A DNA stretch of 64,000 nucleotides from Pseudisothecium myosuroides (lineage: Eukaryota; Streptophyta; Bryopsida; Hypnales; Lembophyllaceae). Location of the stretch: the NCBI GenBank assembly GCA_951799445.1, contig OX637297.1, forward strand, positions 11,160,001 to 11,224,000, read 5' to 3'. The notes under the pieces were generated by a model, which worked only from the letters and a program-made list of their open reading frames with translations, did not search any database and was not told where the DNA came from. Shown here in pieces: positions 1 through 12,313 of the stretch. The first letter of the stretch is position 1, and every line of letters begins with the position of its first letter. The position numbers were made by a program, and so were the translations under genes.

Positions 1-60
1 GAGGCCCCAGCATAGGGAGGTCAAAGTAGAGGACTTCTGTTTCTTGTACTATCACGTCAC

Positions 61-78
61 GGAATCAAGATTGATTCC
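61..78. repeat. Short inverted repeat near window edge
   Basis: The arms GGAATCAA and TTGATTCC are exact reverse complements separated by GA. The site lies upstream of the X-like relic. It may be a diverged relative of the palindromes around the ParB-like relics, but the core CTCGA is absent. A single instance could be chance. Confidence 0.3.
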
Positions 79-269
79 AAGGTTTTGCGAGTCGTAGGTA
101 TTGGATTGACTTAGGTTATGTTTGGGATTTACACTTGTTTTTTTCATCTTTTGCAAGCTGCCGAAATATATGAGTACTCAACTTCCTTATGTGATGCTAG
201 TGCTTTGCCTTCATGTGATTCTGTACTTCAACAAGCGTTGTTTTGACAACGGTTTTATATTTGTTCCCA

Positions 270-1076
270 GGCTTCCTTTCGTGATGCTTCAGTCCGTGCT
301 TTGGACTGTGGCAACAAGTGTGCTGCTTCTGCTGATTCCTTCTCTGACTATGGATAGTTTGACATATTGCAAGGTGGATTGGGACACATCATGTATTTGG
401 ACGCCACTATACAGTCAACAATGGATTTCTCTATGATGCCTGTGGAGATTGGGGTTGTAGATAGTCCTCCAAATGGGAGAAAGTGTACCCACCTTTTGAG
501 CTCCCCTTCTCTACTTAAAGGCCGTCCTGTTGTAACTTTACCTCAAGATTCCACTGTGGTGAATGTGGCAACGCAAAGAAAGTTGTATGATGAGCAAATC
601 TGTGACGTGCGTGTATCTAAGGTATAGAGCTTCGATCCTATGATGTACAAATCAAATATGTTTTCTATGTTTGCCTCAATATTGTTTAGGGCTACTTTTT
701 AATGATCTGATTTCATTTGCATTTGCAGGCCATGGACACATTGGCCATAGCCAATGGCATCCGCACGAATGGATCGCGGCAATCTACACCTTCAAGTTGC
801 TATTCTCAAGAGTAGCCTACGTCATCTAGTGGCCTACGTCGTATTCTACCTCGTCGCACTTCAATAGGGGTTGGTAGACACCAATGCAAGTCCCATGACA
901 AAAATCCAATTCCAATTCATTTAGGTCGTCGTCCGTGGGATTCATGGGAAGAAAAGTCCTTGAAAAAGCAAAGGCAAGAGATACTGAGGGAAACATGTTC
1001 AAGGAATTCAAGATACAGTCGAGGACCAAAGATGTTGGCAGCATGGGAAAAGTTGAAGCCTAAGACCCACTCGTAA
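270..1076 (+). pseudogene. Protein X, left copy (unrecognised, two exons)
   Basis: I do not recognise this protein. Exon 1 (about 270-621) contains CAASADSFSDYG, an in-frame TAG, then STMDFS, GVVDSPPNG and ATQRKLY. It ends at AAG|GTATAG. The intron runs 622-728 to TTTGCAG, and exon 2 runs 729-1076, with one internal TAG and a run of Lys, Arg and Gln around NSRYSRGPKML. A paralogue on the minus strand at 47.15-47.80 kb keeps the same blocks in order: CAASVDSIMDYG, STMEFS, GVVDSPPSG, ATQRRLY and NTRYSQGPEIL. Conservation of spaced motifs in two distant copies shows a real coding family. The right copy lies directly downstream of HAD-like and ParB-like relics, so X may belong to the same mobile unit. 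The stops suggest a dead copy. Confidence 0.6.
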
Positions 1077-1504
1077 TTGTTGTGCATAGGATAGGGTAGC
1101 ATAAATACTTGGTTGTTGAGACTCGTACGAATTAAGAATTTTCATATTACGTCGAGAGTCATATTTTGAGTAGATGATGTTAGTACTCATCGCAAATTAT
1201 AAAGATGTAATACATGTATATTCAATGATAGAATTACAAATTTAATACATGGATTACTCCATGTTTACTGTGTACACATGCAATACATGTATAATTGATG
1301 ATTACTTTCCATAATATACTAAGCATTTTGGAATTACTACATGGGAATCTATACTCTTACAGTGTTCTACCTGCTTTGCGTGTCGTTCGATGGCTAATTT
1401 TGTATTCCTTTATCTTAATTTGTCTTGATCATGTGATTTATAGTGCTCTTCTAAACTCCCAATTCCCTAAAAAACTCTCATTTTAATGAATATGATGTTA
1501 TGAG
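1077..1504. other. No gene recognised; AT-rich spacer
   Basis: AT-rich sequence with no supported coding region. At its right end (1474-1500, reverse orientation) is a motif containing TATTCATTAAAATG that recurs at 16991-17017 and 46781-46810. Confidence 0.5.
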
Positions 1505-1553
1505 TAAAGACATAAGCTTAACGTGAATATGATACCTTGAGCTAAAGTTGTAG

Positions 1554-1769
1554 TCATAATTGACAATGCAGGATCATGTACCTTGTCTTTAGAGTAGATT
1601 CAAGAGAAGTTAGATAGAATGACGAGAACGCATCAAAGACGGAAGATGATTCCGTAATAACCGAGTAAAAATTACTTTGAACATCCTTCAAATGCACATG
1701 AATAGCAATCTCAGCTGCAACGGTAGACACAACGGACAGACAAGAATAACCCAGTACTAAATTGTACAC
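1554..1769 (-). other. Shared 3' module T of transposon copy 1
   Basis: A short coding-like stretch (VSTVAAEIAIHVHLKDVQ, then SVFDAF) follows the transposase stop. Diverged versions occur after the transposase of copy 2 (39.63-39.85 kb) and after both B3 exons (6.38-6.24 kb on minus, 41.53-41.66 kb on plus). Four copies with protein-level similarity suggest a genuine exon or a conserved element tail. Function unknown. Confidence 0.5.
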
Positions 1770-1843
1770 AGCGTATAAAATTATACAAAACGTATGGAAT
1801 TATATACAAAATATCCTGGGTTGTACTTACAGAAGTAAAGTCA

Positions 1844-4800
1844 CTAGTCTTCTTCCTCCCTGAACCGATGTAAGCCGACCCTAATAGTTGTGAGGTTGTC
1901 GTCACTTATGTCATAAGTAACCTCCCCACCTTTCCGCCTACCTGGCTTCGGAATCATAGCAAATTTTCCATGCACCACAAGGTGTGCATCAATATGGGCT
2001 GGTCGGAAGTTGCCTAGATGAACGTATCCATTATTCCACTTTTGATAGTAAGTTCCCCGTATGATGAAGTCGCTAGCTTCAAACTCCGGGCCCCAAGCAC
2101 ATTTGAACCCGCGATCAACCTCATACTTCCCCCTAGTGCACTGTAAAATATAGAACTCCATTCCCTCGCTGTTGCCTTCTACAACAAAGTTGTCACCTAG
2201 CCGAATGAGATCGCCAAATCCCTCGCCTTCCACGACCTCCTCCCAATCCTTGTCATCTGCAACGTCATCGTCTGTCATGTGGTCAGCAACTAGTTGGAGA
2301 TTGTATGGCTTCAACTTTACCAAATCCCAGTTCTCAACATGGGACTTCTTAACACAGTTGACGAAATTGCCGTCAAGGCAATAAACACAAAAGCACGATA
2401 ATTTGCGCACAAAAAGTTGCGTTGGGTCCGCAACAGCAAAAGAGTAAATCGAATGCAAGGCCTGGGAGCCTGAAACAGTCTCGCAATGGTAACTGCGCTC
2501 CCTCGTGACGTCCTTTGGTATTTCTCAAAAGTATCTCTGAACCTCTTTGATGCCAGTTTTCTCGAAGTTCGTATCCACGGTCCCTCCTATGGTCTCATTC
2601 AAAAACGCCACTGCATCGTGGGTGTTTTGCATCCTCCTCCACGTGTTGTGTAACTAGGACTACCTTAGAGCGCGCTTCACAACAGCACCAGCTCCATCCC
2701 ACTCTCCCTTCCTGTGACTTGTTCCGAAAAAATTCCAGCTCATAGTGCAACCATTTGTCAGGCCGGGATATCTGGCCACAAAATAAAATGGTCGGGCACC
2801 CTTGAACTGTCCCGCACAGCCGTCGGACCACACGACGTGGTGCTTCGATCGAATCCCTGTCGATGCACGTACAAAAGTCAATACACTCCGTAACAATTAC
2901 AAGTACTGTACAAAAGCGGTACAGAAAGTACATTTTACGGTACACACGCATCATAGTCGGAGAGTTCCATGCCACCCACAATTAACTCTTATATAAGAAC
3001 TAGGCATAGAGCACGAATGAGAAAGAGATATTGTAAATACAAAACTTGGGGCAATGTGAAGCATACCTTGAGACTCTAGCCATCGCCAATGTTGCATCAA
3101 GCAATGCTGTACAAAAAGGGAATCGTGCTTTTCATCATCAGTTATGTAGAAATGGGATTCCTTCACCATAACTCCGTCTAGTTTAAAGCAATACGTGATG
3201 TGGACAAGGATATTGATCTGTGTGGAGCACCAATATATGCTCTGGATCTGATTTTGAATCTCAAAAGTGTAGTTCTCAGCAAAATCAATATGTGACAAAA
3301 TCACATCTTTGCCCAAACTCTGCATAGAACGCTTGCAGTGGTCGTCCTGCCACCTCGCAATGAAGTTGTGCTTCACAAATTGGGGCAGTTTAGACTTGAA
3401 GTATTCAAAGAACACTTGTGGAGAGGTCTCTTTGTATACCTTGACAATCCTCTTCCGGGGCTTTCCATCCCGTGTCACCCCAATGATTTCATTCTCAAAA
3501 CACTTCCAAGTAACATTTGAAGACGATGATAACTCAAGAGGGCAAATTGGAAGCTTTGAAATACCACAGTCTCCGCACATACCCATGATACATTGCAGAG
3601 CATGCCACTCTTCGTTCTCAGGCTTAAGGCAAACGATCTGTTGCCACAACGCTGTTGTACCTGCATATGTCTTCAGATGCGCTTTACACTTTGCTTCTTC
3701 TTCCTTTCGAAAGAGGCACACATCACACACGCACTGGCAATTCTCTAAGAAGTGGATTCCCTTTGTGCCATCCTGAATCTGATTGAACCCCTCCCTGAGC
3801 ATGTCGATCTCCACGTGGTATCTAAAACAACAAACATTCCTCTCATTGCATGCTCTAACAAAACAAGGCTTCAGTTTCTCAAAGGTTCTCTATTTGATTG
3901 GCACGTCTGGATGTGCCACCTTAAATTGCTGGTGGAATGCGACCTACAAGAATGCAATTTTTTTTGAGAAATCAAAAGAGGTAATACAAAAGAGGTAATC
4001 AAAAGTACAAAGCCCATACAAAACATACCTTGGATCGTAATGCCCAGCATAATACGTCAAGTACAAGCCTCCAACAAAGCAAACCACCCGACTACAAAGA
4101 CTTTCTGAATACTTGACCATGAGACCCACGGTACTCTTTGTACATAATGTATAGTTGTTAATACAGTATGTACCTTGTAACATTCTAATCAACGTATTGC
4201 AGAGTACACATTCAGACCATCAGAGAACTGAGGGAGATACAACAAGGTGCGTAGCGTATGTGTCGGATGGAATTAATGTCTAGGATTGTATATTTGACAA
4301 TGCAACGATTGTATAGGGTGCTGCGAGACTGCAATCAAATCGATTTGTACCTAACTTTTGAGCAAATAGTGAGTGCAATGCTTGTCGTACGTATTTGGAC
4401 TTATCCATTTCTGTACAGTTTCCTTCTTGTTGGGACTTACACGGGTCTCTTCTGTCCACCACTTTGTAACGAGGTCTTTAATCTCGCCAGGCAGTCCTGG
4501 CCTCTTTCTACGTCTTACGAGTGCAAAAGGTGAAGCTTGCAATCATGCACTACTTCGACGGGTTATTGCCACCCTCAAATTGGATGGGTGAACATTCAAA
4601 ACCCGTGACAAAGCTTTGGTGTTTGTAACCCGAGTAGATATAGCTGCATCTAGGAGAACAGCCTTTCTAGCAAGCATATCTGCCGATTGAACACCCTTCA
4701 CAGCGTCCAACTCCAACTGATAATTTTTAGGAATTCAAATTGAGCCTTGGCATCCTGCCCACGAGGATAATACTCAGGAAGAAATGGAGAAATACGTTCG

Positions 4801-5122
4801 TCCTCCAAAAAACGCTCCATAATTTTTAGCCTAGAAGATGCTTCCGGACAACCTTGCATCTTCATTGTGAAAAATCCACAATTTCAGACAAAACCTCCGC
4901 AAGCTGTCTTGAAGACATTTCCCTTCCGACCTCCAATTCATCCTGCACAGCAAGTAACCTCGTTGCTTCTTCTCTCTCCCTCAACAACTGTCTACGTTTA
5001 CGTTGCCTCTCTGCTTCCCCGTCTCTTAGACCCTCCCTCACCGCTTTGTGATCCTCCGTCCTTCCACGAGGTCCCTTCCTCTTGAATCCGGCACATCGCT
5101 CTCCAAGTCTTCTATTCACCAT
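1844..5122 (-). pseudogene. DDE transposase with N-terminal HTH, copy 1
   Basis: This is the transposase of copy 1. It starts at ATG 5122 with a basic, charged region (MVNRRLGERCAGF, then EAERQRKRRQ). Next comes a helix-turn-helix-like stretch before LVRRRKRPGLPGEIKDLV and a W-x-EETRVSPNKK block. A Cys-rich segment (CQCVCDVC, then CGDCGISKLP) precedes the RNase H-like core. Likely acidic residues lie in IDFAENY and SDGCAGQFKG, then in HRKGEWDGAGA. An intron (3066-2857) splits the core at ESQ|GIR, with good GT and AG ends. Frame breaks lie in the N-terminal part, and there are two nonsense codons after KRALR (TAG) and in the RYF(W) motif (TGA). The C-terminal domain, ending FREEED, is open. 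I know the SDG-x3-QFK and KG-x2-DG-x-G pattern from a eukaryotic transposase family but cannot name it with certainty. Confidence 0.8.
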
Positions 5123-5330
5123 TGTAAACCTTCACAAGAAAACTATAAACTCAAAAAGCATCAAAGCATTTAGGCGACTACCTGAAGCGCTGGAGTTCAC
5201 GGATCCATTGCCCGAGTTCACGGGTCCTTTGTCCAAGTACCGGAAAACCCGCCGAAATACGGAGCGTACCAAATGTTATATAGTTTGTACTGTGCGTAAA
5301 TGTGTGTATATCGGGCCAGGGGGGCGACCG

Positions 5331-6049
5331 TTTCAAAACTATCTACAGGTTGCAAACTTGAGTTTCATTGATGATCAAAGATAAGTAAAACCTTCTAGAA
5401 TTGAACTAAATTGATCTCAAGTAATGCTCAGCCTCCTCTAGCTGTGTGAAACTTTGAAACTTTGAATTCCTAAAACCCTTGACTTCCCTCTCACATTCGT
5501 GCCAAACACGGTATAATCCTGGGTGATAGCTGTGTCTAACAGCATAATATTTCTGTGTTCACCACACCAGTCGATGTAGAAATTGCATCGTCAATCTCAC
5601 TGGAGGTGTGAGCTTCTTCTTCCATCACGTGAAGAGGGGTTGAACTTTGCAATCTGGTGAATCGTCCTAGGCAAAAGTCGAAGACTCGTTGAAGAACTGT
5701 CAAGAGCAAAGCAAGCATCAAAATCTCCACCTGCAAGGCAACCAAACCTCTAAATTATTAATTGCATCTTTGAATCTTGAAAACTTGATACACGTTCTTA
5801 GAATACTCACCATATTCATGTTTGTGATTTGTGCTTGATACTGGATCTATCTCTCACCTCAACCCAAGACATTTAACTGTCGAAGATACCACCTTTTAAT
5901 CTTGTCATCTCGATGAAAGGGGGTGTTAACAAATATCAGTAGAGGTGCCTCGATATAACTTACTTCCATTCATTACACATTCATCCATAGTCGTAGTACC
6001 TACATATAAAGTTCTTTCATTGATTGCCTGATTTTCTCTTTTGAGTTTA
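5331..6049. other. Spacer, no gene recognised
   Basis: Contains only a 69-residue minus-strand frame (5745-5536) without recognisable motifs. It separates transposon copy 1 from the tail of the left B3 element. Confidence 0.4.
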
Positions 6050-6596
6050 TCCGTGTATGTATGTATTGGCCTGCTTGCTCTGTTGTAATGTCATTCTCTG
6101 ACTTTTGATTTTGTATGTTTGTCGAGTTATGTGATTTGGTTCAACATATACATCTTTCCTGAAATGCTTAAAATTTGACCATTGCAAGTAGTACACCGAC
6201 TTCTTTGAAACCAAAAACTGGACTTAAAAGTTTTCTTTCTCATTTGAACAACCCATCTGATAGAATGGAGATAACGCATCAAAAACAATAGATGATTCCA
6301 TGATAACCGAATGCAAATTACTTTGGAAATCCTTCGAATGCGCATAAGCAACCAGCTCAAGAGCTGCAATGGTAGACACAGTAAATGGACAAAACTAACC
6401 AAGTACAGGTATGTACAGAGAGTATGAAATTGTACAAAATGTAGAAAATTGTCTGAAAAGTATCTCTTAGTACTTACAAAAAGTATAGTTTTGCACAGTT
6501 TCCAGACTGTGCATGCAAAATTTAGTGCAGTAGTTGCCCCCAAAGTACTATCTATTGTCCTCATTTATGTATTGGTGAACATATGCTTTGTGGCTT

Positions 6597-6960
6597 CTAT
6601 GCTAGGTTCAAAGAGGGAGACGATGGTTCCCCAGATTCAATGGCTGTATCACCACCCACCGGAAATCCAACTTGTCTGCCAGTGGAACTTCTTTGAACAG
6701 TAACTTCAAATTTGGCCACACCCAAGCGCCTAAATGTGACCCAGTCGCCAACAACTATGCCATGGAAAAGACAATAATATCTCCATCCCTGAGTAAGCAT
6801 GATTTATATCAGTTGCTTCTTGGTGTACGATATTTTCACATTGATGAACAAAGAGTAAAGTTTCCCTATGTATCGAAGTCTAACAAATCCTTTGTAAGCC
6901 TCTCCTTCAAAATCATCTCGAAACTTCCGGAAGAACCATGCGGGCACCTTTTGCGACCAA
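6597..6960 (-). pseudogene. B3 DNA-binding domain protein, left copy
   Basis: The minus strand encodes WFFRKFRDDFEGEAYKGFVR, then LTQGWRYYC, VVGDWVTF and KFEVTVQR. This is the second half of a plant B3 fold, whose family pattern is LT-x-GW-x2-F..., LK-x-GD-x-V-x-F and a final V-x-V strand. It is closest to the REM-like type; B3 domains bind DNA in the nucleus. A TGA after KKQLI breaks the frame before MLTQGW. The plus-strand copy at 41.02-41.33 kb has no such stop, so this copy is the more decayed. B3 domains are plant-specific transcription factor modules, so one inside a repeated element may regulate the element or be a captured host domain. Confidence 0.7.
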
Positions 6961-7139
6961 ATTTAAAAGAATAAGAGATGTGCCCCTTTGAAACCAAAAA
7001 AAGAACACCTAAAACCTAGCAAATCTTGTTACATTGAGAGACACAATCTTCGAAACAGTAATGAAATTGCAGATGTAGTTACCAATATTCAGAGGGACGC
7101 CTTCTTCAAGGTCTTATGAAAAGTATCCCCTGCACACGG

Positions 7140-10100
7140 CGCTGTTCCCTCAAACGCGTGGTGTTGTAACACAAGCAAGCACAAATCCCTCCCTTAGGTG
7201 TTAAATTAGTGTAAAACACCCAAGATGACTCGTGTATCGTTCCCACAGGATTTCAACTCGTAGTTCCCTCAATATTCCCAGAATAGGATCCGGAACACAA
7301 ACCCAAGACCAAAGGAGTCTGGATGTTAAAAACTAGGAACTAGACTTCCTGATCTGTATTCTTTCAAGTTCTTCCTATTCCCACTTTACTATTAAACATA
7401 TTACCAATCAACACAAAACAGGTTTGCATTTCTTCACAACCGTAACAGTAACTTAGTATCCCACTTATCTAAACGCGAAATCGGAAAGAGTATCTTGATC
7501 TTGTACCTTTTCCGGATCTGGATCTAGCAAGTAATGTGAACAATAGTATAGTTTAACCTCTACATCAGAGGGTTCCGCTCTTGGAATTAAGGAATGACAC
7601 GTAAATCCTACCCTCCACTGGATTAAAGTGGCTGAAGTTCCACTAGAAGAGAAATAACAAAGAAAACAAAGAAAACCGGAAAGCAAGCATTTCCTCACAA
7701 CTGATCTGGGAAGTTATTCCAGACAAGAAGGTCACTCAGGAAACCCCTACAATCCCCACATTACTACAACGACAGACTCTGTCAAAACATAGTTCCCAGA
7801 GCAGAGCTGGTACCAACTAACTAAAAGATCCCAACTACCTTCTAGTTCCTCTCTTCCGGCAACAGCAAGATCTCATCAAACGTCGGCTAGCATTTGTACT
7901 TCAACCTGAAGAACTCACCCAACCTAGGAATGGGTATCTCACTCAGAAGACTCTCAAGGAAAATCAATAGATGAAACTACCCCTTAATACGCCAGTTCTC
8001 ATAAACCAACTTCTAATACTCTTGGAACCAGATCCAGACAGAATCCGGGGGCTCTCTATTCTGCTCCAACACCTGCAAACCAGCTACCCGCACTACCAAT
8101 GCTTAACACACTGATGGCATACCAACATAGATTGAGACTTTTCAGACGAGTACTTGTGAAGTGGAAATCTGAATTCAATTTGCAAAATGATGGAAATACA
8201 CATAAGAATACCTGGGGCATCCAACCAAAGTCAGACCCTAAATACCAAACACCCAGAGAACCCTAAAGGCCCTTGGGAATCAAAAACAGAGGACCAGAGA
8301 ATGACAGCTGTCATTCCCTTATCCTCCCCACGTTGACTTTCCTATTACACCCAGTCGATCCGCAAAATGTGGATCTCAGATCCTAAAAACCCGGAAAGTG
8401 AAGTCCACGTTCATCCGATTGAAAAGTAGCTAACTGACTGCTTCCTACCTATCAAAAACTTGAGTTTTAATATTAACCAAGCTAGGGTCAACCTAAGAAA
8501 CTTCCTAACTACTTCTTCTGCCGCTTCGGAGAAGGCTCCTCAAGCTTAACGGCTCCTTTCCAAGGCGGCTGTTTCCTGCTTGGAGATGGTTTAGGTGGTT
8601 TTGACATCTTCACCTTAGACGCCGAGGCAGACTTACCCTTGAACCATGAAGGGGAGATAGCCTCCAGTTCTAGCTCTTCCTCAGATTCCTTGCCCGGATG
8701 TGACTCGGAATGGGAACCAGATCCGGACTGGCTGCCTTCCTTTGCTGAGTTACTAGGCGATTCGTCTTCCTCAGAATGGTAACTCACAGGGGTCACCTCC
8801 CTTCCTTGTTTTGGTCTTGTCTTCTTCTTTGTCGTACTGGGTATTGTTGAAGATGGCTTTGAATCCTTGCTCTGGGTGTCCCGAGTTTGGATCCGGACTT
8901 CCGGGCCTTCTCCTTGGATCTAGATCCATGTCCTGACCCTTCTCCCCCTTCTGACTTCCGCTTAGAAATTTCCTTGGCGGGTGTCTTCTCTTCCTTAGAC
9001 TTACTCTTCGGCCTCACATTTGCGGGTGGCAACATGGGCACCTTTTTAGAACCCTTGAACAGTCCCGACTCTTGGAGAACATCCCGGATCTCATACATGA
9101 ACTTCTCCATCACATCCGAGTATTCAGCCAAAACTAACACTGACTTAGCTGCTGCTTCAGTCCCGGCCTTATGGATTTTGTCATCAAACAGTTTGGCTTT
9201 GTTAATCACATTCCCCAAATTTGTTACAAAAGCCCTAACCCTACGGAGAGTTTCCTCAGCCTTTAAGGGAAGTTTTCTTCCCCCCTTATTTTCTTCTAGT
9301 TTACGGGTTAGTTCTTGGTTTTGATCAGTCAATTTCCTAACCCGGGTTTCCCACTTTCGGGACTCTCTATCTCGGAGTAAACCCTCTATTTTCTCCGCGA
9401 GTTCAAACGCTTCAATCCCACCAAGCAGCCCACATACGTTCTTGACTGCTCCCCTCTCAACATCTATCTCTTCTCGGACCCTCTCCAGATCCTCAATTAT
9501 CCTCCCTAGTGAGTCATCCTGGGGAACTTCCGGTTTTGGGGATTCCCGACTCTCACTCTTGGGTCCTTTCTTCTTCTCTAAGGCTGGAACTTTCTCTGAG
9601 GATTCCTCTTTCCTCTCTGATGATTCTCTCTCTGACTCCTCATCTTTCTCTTTCTCTTCCTCTCCCTTTGGAGTGATATTCAGCTTCATGAGGGTAGCGG
9701 CAGCCTTATAGGCAGTCCTCTCAGGACCTCTAAGGGTTCCTAGGTACTCATATAAGTGAAAGATAAATGGTCCTATTGAGGTTGCCTTAGTATTCCGTAA
9801 GGACGAGACCATTTTTGCTACTCTTTCCTTCATAATACCCGCCTAAAACACTTTTCTCTCTCCGCTCAGTGCCCCAAATATCATATTTGCCCAAGTTATT
9901 GTGATCCGGGTTGGCCACTCCGGATACATGATTGGGAGTAGGAACTCTAGCAACCTTCTCTCTCTTGCATCCTTGCAGTCCGCGACTGTGTACCCATCAT
10001 TGCTGTGAGGAGCTTCAGAGAACTTACCCTCCGCAAACTTCAGCATTCGGGAAGCCATACCCTCTCTTGGACGAGGAAAATTGTAAACCCATTTCCAGGT

Positions 10101-10880
10101 TTCGATAGTCCAATTGCTGGGAAGCGCTCGGGAAGTCTTGTCCCACTCATTTGACTGGTCCCTTTTCAGCTCCCGGATCATGTCCTTGTTCCTCAGCTTC
10201 CAGGGTCGGCGTAGAAAACCCGCGCGTCCCATCTAACCTAGGTCCTCCTCCAATTGTTTCCGGTAACCGGCATCTTTCGGAATAACCGGGAGGATGTTCT
10301 TGAATTTCAGTGCGGCAGCTCCACTTCCTTTGCCCTTCACCATTGCACTCCAAAGCTCTACCAGTCTCTCTCAAGAACAAACCTCACACAGTCCCTCACT
10401 AATGCAAAGCTACAGATTTTTCAGACCAAGCACTGGTCCTAATTCTCTCTCCCGGGTCCGGAAACTCAGAGTTCTCTCTTTCTCTTTGCAACCTGACTCA
10501 CAACACAACTACTCCGAGCGCTCCAAGGATTCTTCAATTCTCAGAATGAGAAGTGTGGGCAGAAGCGCCGACCCCTAGGTCTTCTCTCGTCCAACCGTTT
10601 CCAGCCGTTTACGGTTTCCCGTTTCCGTCGGAATCTCGAAAGATTGTGACTGTTAAACGGTCTTTTTTATCTTCCGGTAGAGCCGTTGGATTGCAGAATT
10701 GCCCTAACGGCTTCCTGTAGGCTCTCCGGTATTCTCCGGTACATATTCGTACTCGGCCCCGGTATATTGAACAAGTCCTGATTTAATCCCCGGTTCCGTA
10801 TCCGATTCCGGACATCTAGTAAAATGAGGAAATTCTAATTCCCTTTCTTAACCTATTTATCTATTTATGATTATCCTCTA
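7140..10880 (-). mobile_element. ORF1/gag-like element I inside the left B3 element
   Basis: This is a block of different composition (many CCGGA and CCGGT words toward its 5' end) carrying the gag-like ORF. The layout is the same as the exact element at 36138-39614: about 0.55 kb leader, ORF, then about 1.35 kb of 3' sequence. The boundaries are approximate; the left edge lies near TGTTGTAACAC at about 7166. I could not find the matching right terminus or a clear target duplication. The 3' portion (7.2-8.5 kb) holds no recognisable gene. Confidence 0.55.
8509..10343 (-). pseudogene. ORF1/gag-like coiled-coil protein, copy I
   Basis: The frame starts at ATG 10343 (MVKGKGSGAAAL). It is broken by a TAG before MGRAGFLRRPW, by a TAG after GERKVF (a Trp in copy II) and by a frameshift near 8795. 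Blocks shared with copies II and III are RRPW, MIREL, W-x3-VY-x-F, KF...DGYTVADC, LLEFLLPIMYP, MIFGALSGERKV and PFIFHLYEY. A long charged linker and a coiled coil (RKWETRVRKLTDQNQELTRK) follow, then a Ser/Lys-rich tail. The architecture resembles gag or ORF1 proteins of plant retroelements, but no Cys-His knuckle, protease or reverse transcriptase is visible. The function is an inference from the element context. Confidence 0.65.
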
Positions 10881-11209
10881 CTAGAGAAATCTTTATTTTG
10901 GTAAAACTCGCATTTAAGCCTTGCGAAAAGCTAAAAATTTTACCATTTCTAACTCCTTTCATATTACTAGCTAACTTGCCTTATCCTTACATTTCGTGCT
11001 CCCACACATGGGCAGGCGCCATGAATCCATCCGGCTGCGCATCCATGGCAAACTTGAGCGGGCACCAAACAATGAGGAAGTAAAAGTGGGCACCGAACAA
11101 TGACGAAGTAAAAATAGCCTGGAGTGGCTCCATTGCAGGTCGAGAGCCTCTGCAAACGATAAATTTGCAAAGATAATTTGATGTTTATAATACTAGTCAT
11201 TTTAATTTC
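10881..11209. other. Internal part of the left B3 element, weak coding potential
   Basis: On the minus strand a GCCGGATGGA word near 11027 matches the equivalent place in the right B3 element (about 40.68 kb). There the frame encodes imperfect SLEER-type repeats. No intact frame remains here. Confidence 0.35.
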
Positions 11210-11564
11210 ATTTGAGGATGATGCCTACTACGTAGAGTAGGTCCAATAATTTCTAATCATTGTCATTCATGGGAGGATGTAGTACAACTTTGTAAAACTT
11301 CAAATAACTATCATGGGTTTCAAGTGTGCCGCTGACTATAATGCATTTCAAGTGTGCCAATGTGAGTTTTAAGTTTAGTAGTCATGCTTAAAAACTAAAC
11401 AAATGTACATGAAAATTCAAAAAGGCAAGTGAGTACTTCTCTGTTAACACTCATTGTACAAAGAAGGTCGATAGTGTGTACAATTACAAGTACAAACACA
11501 TACTTTTAAGTACGTTTTGTACAAATTAAGAAGCAGTGGATGAACGCTGCTTTTTTTCACCTGT

Positions 11565-12313
11565 TTGCTCCATTGTAATGTCATTGTCTATTGATCCTGC
11601 ATTTCTTTCTAGTTAAGTGATTTGGTTTAACATATACAACTTTCTTGAAATGCCTAAAATCTCACACTTGCAGGTAGTACACTGACTTCTTTGAAACCAA
11701 GAATTAGACTCTAAAATTTTCTTTCGCTTTGAAAAACGTATTCAAATGACAACAATCGGAAAACAAAAAACAAAAAAGACCTATAATCTTCAGCCTAGAA
11801 GATGCCTCCGGACAACCTTGCCTCTTTGAAATGAAGAAATCCACAATTTTGAACAAAATAAACAATTGCTCTTGTGGAGACATCTCCCTTCCTACCTCCA
11901 ATTCCTCGTCCTGCACAAAAAGCAAACGAGCTGCTGCTTCTCTCTCCCTCACCAACTAACGACGTCGACGTTGCCTCTCTGCTTCACCGTCTCTGAGACC
12001 CTCCTTCACCTCATTGTAATCCTCAGCCCTCCCACAAGGTCCCTTCCCCTTGAATCCGGCACGTTGCTCTCCAAGTCTTCTATTTGCCATTATAAACCTC
12101 CACAAGAAAATTGTAAACTCAAAAAGCATCGAAGCATTCAGGCGACTACCTGAAGCGCTCGAGTTCACGAGTCCGTTGCCCAAGTTCACGGGTCCTTTGT
12201 CAGAGTACCGGAAAACCCGTCGGAATACGAGGCGTACCAAATGTCATACAATTTGTACTGTGTGTAAATGTTTGTATATCGGGCCGGGGGGGTGACCGTA
12301 GCGTGCAATCACC
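11565..12313 (-). mobile_element. Transposon copy 3, internal-deletion derivative
   Basis: From 12313 the minus strand reads GGTGATTGCACGCTACGGTC and follows the 5' end of copies 1 and 2 for about 540 bases. This includes ATG 12090 (MANRRLGEQRAGFKGKGPCG). It then jumps at about 11785 to the 3' tail (TATAGGTCTTTTTT, then TTGGTTTCAAAGAAGTC), which matches copy 2 at 40.03-40.13 kb. The junction sits at short TTATAG-like homology. This is the usual structure of a non-autonomous derivative with the transposase core removed. It abuts gag-like fragment III exactly after the codons for FHLY. Confidence 0.75.

Larger units (their letters stand above)
1505..5330 (-). mobile_element. HTH-DDE DNA transposon, copy 1
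   Basis: The reverse complement aligns almost base for base with 32.59-36.13 kb plus 39.62-39.90 kb, so this is one of two inverted copies of the same element. The 5' end (5330) reads GGTCGCCCCC inward. It lacks about 16 bases (GGTGATCGCATGCTAC) that copies 2 and 3 both have, so it is slightly truncated. Homology to copy 2 stops near 1505. No matching inverted repeat was found at the 3' boundary, so the true end is uncertain. Confidence 0.85.
6050..11560 (-). mobile_element. B3-domain element, left copy (split by insertion)
   Basis: Read on the minus strand, 11560-11210 matches 40.24-40.60 kb (shared GATGATGCCTACTAC and following bases). 7020-6590 matches the B3 exon at 40.98-41.34 kb, and 6500-6240 matches 41.44-41.66 kb. 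The intervening 7.14-10.88 kb is a separate gag-like element that landed inside it. The tail at 6240-6050 also matches the tails of transposon copies 2 and 3. On both sides of the window a B3 element directly follows an HTH-DDE copy or its deletion derivative, so the two may form one composite transposon. Confidence 0.6.

Noticed and set aside
3309..3776. Plus-strand frame of 155 residues, and its twin at 34141-34608 on minus
   Set aside because: Both are antisense to the Cys-rich and core region of the transposase. They are duplicated only because the transposon is.
8887..9324. Plus-strand open frame of 145 residues
   Set aside because: It is the antisense shadow of the gag-like coiled-coil region, whose minus-strand frame has recognisable family blocks.
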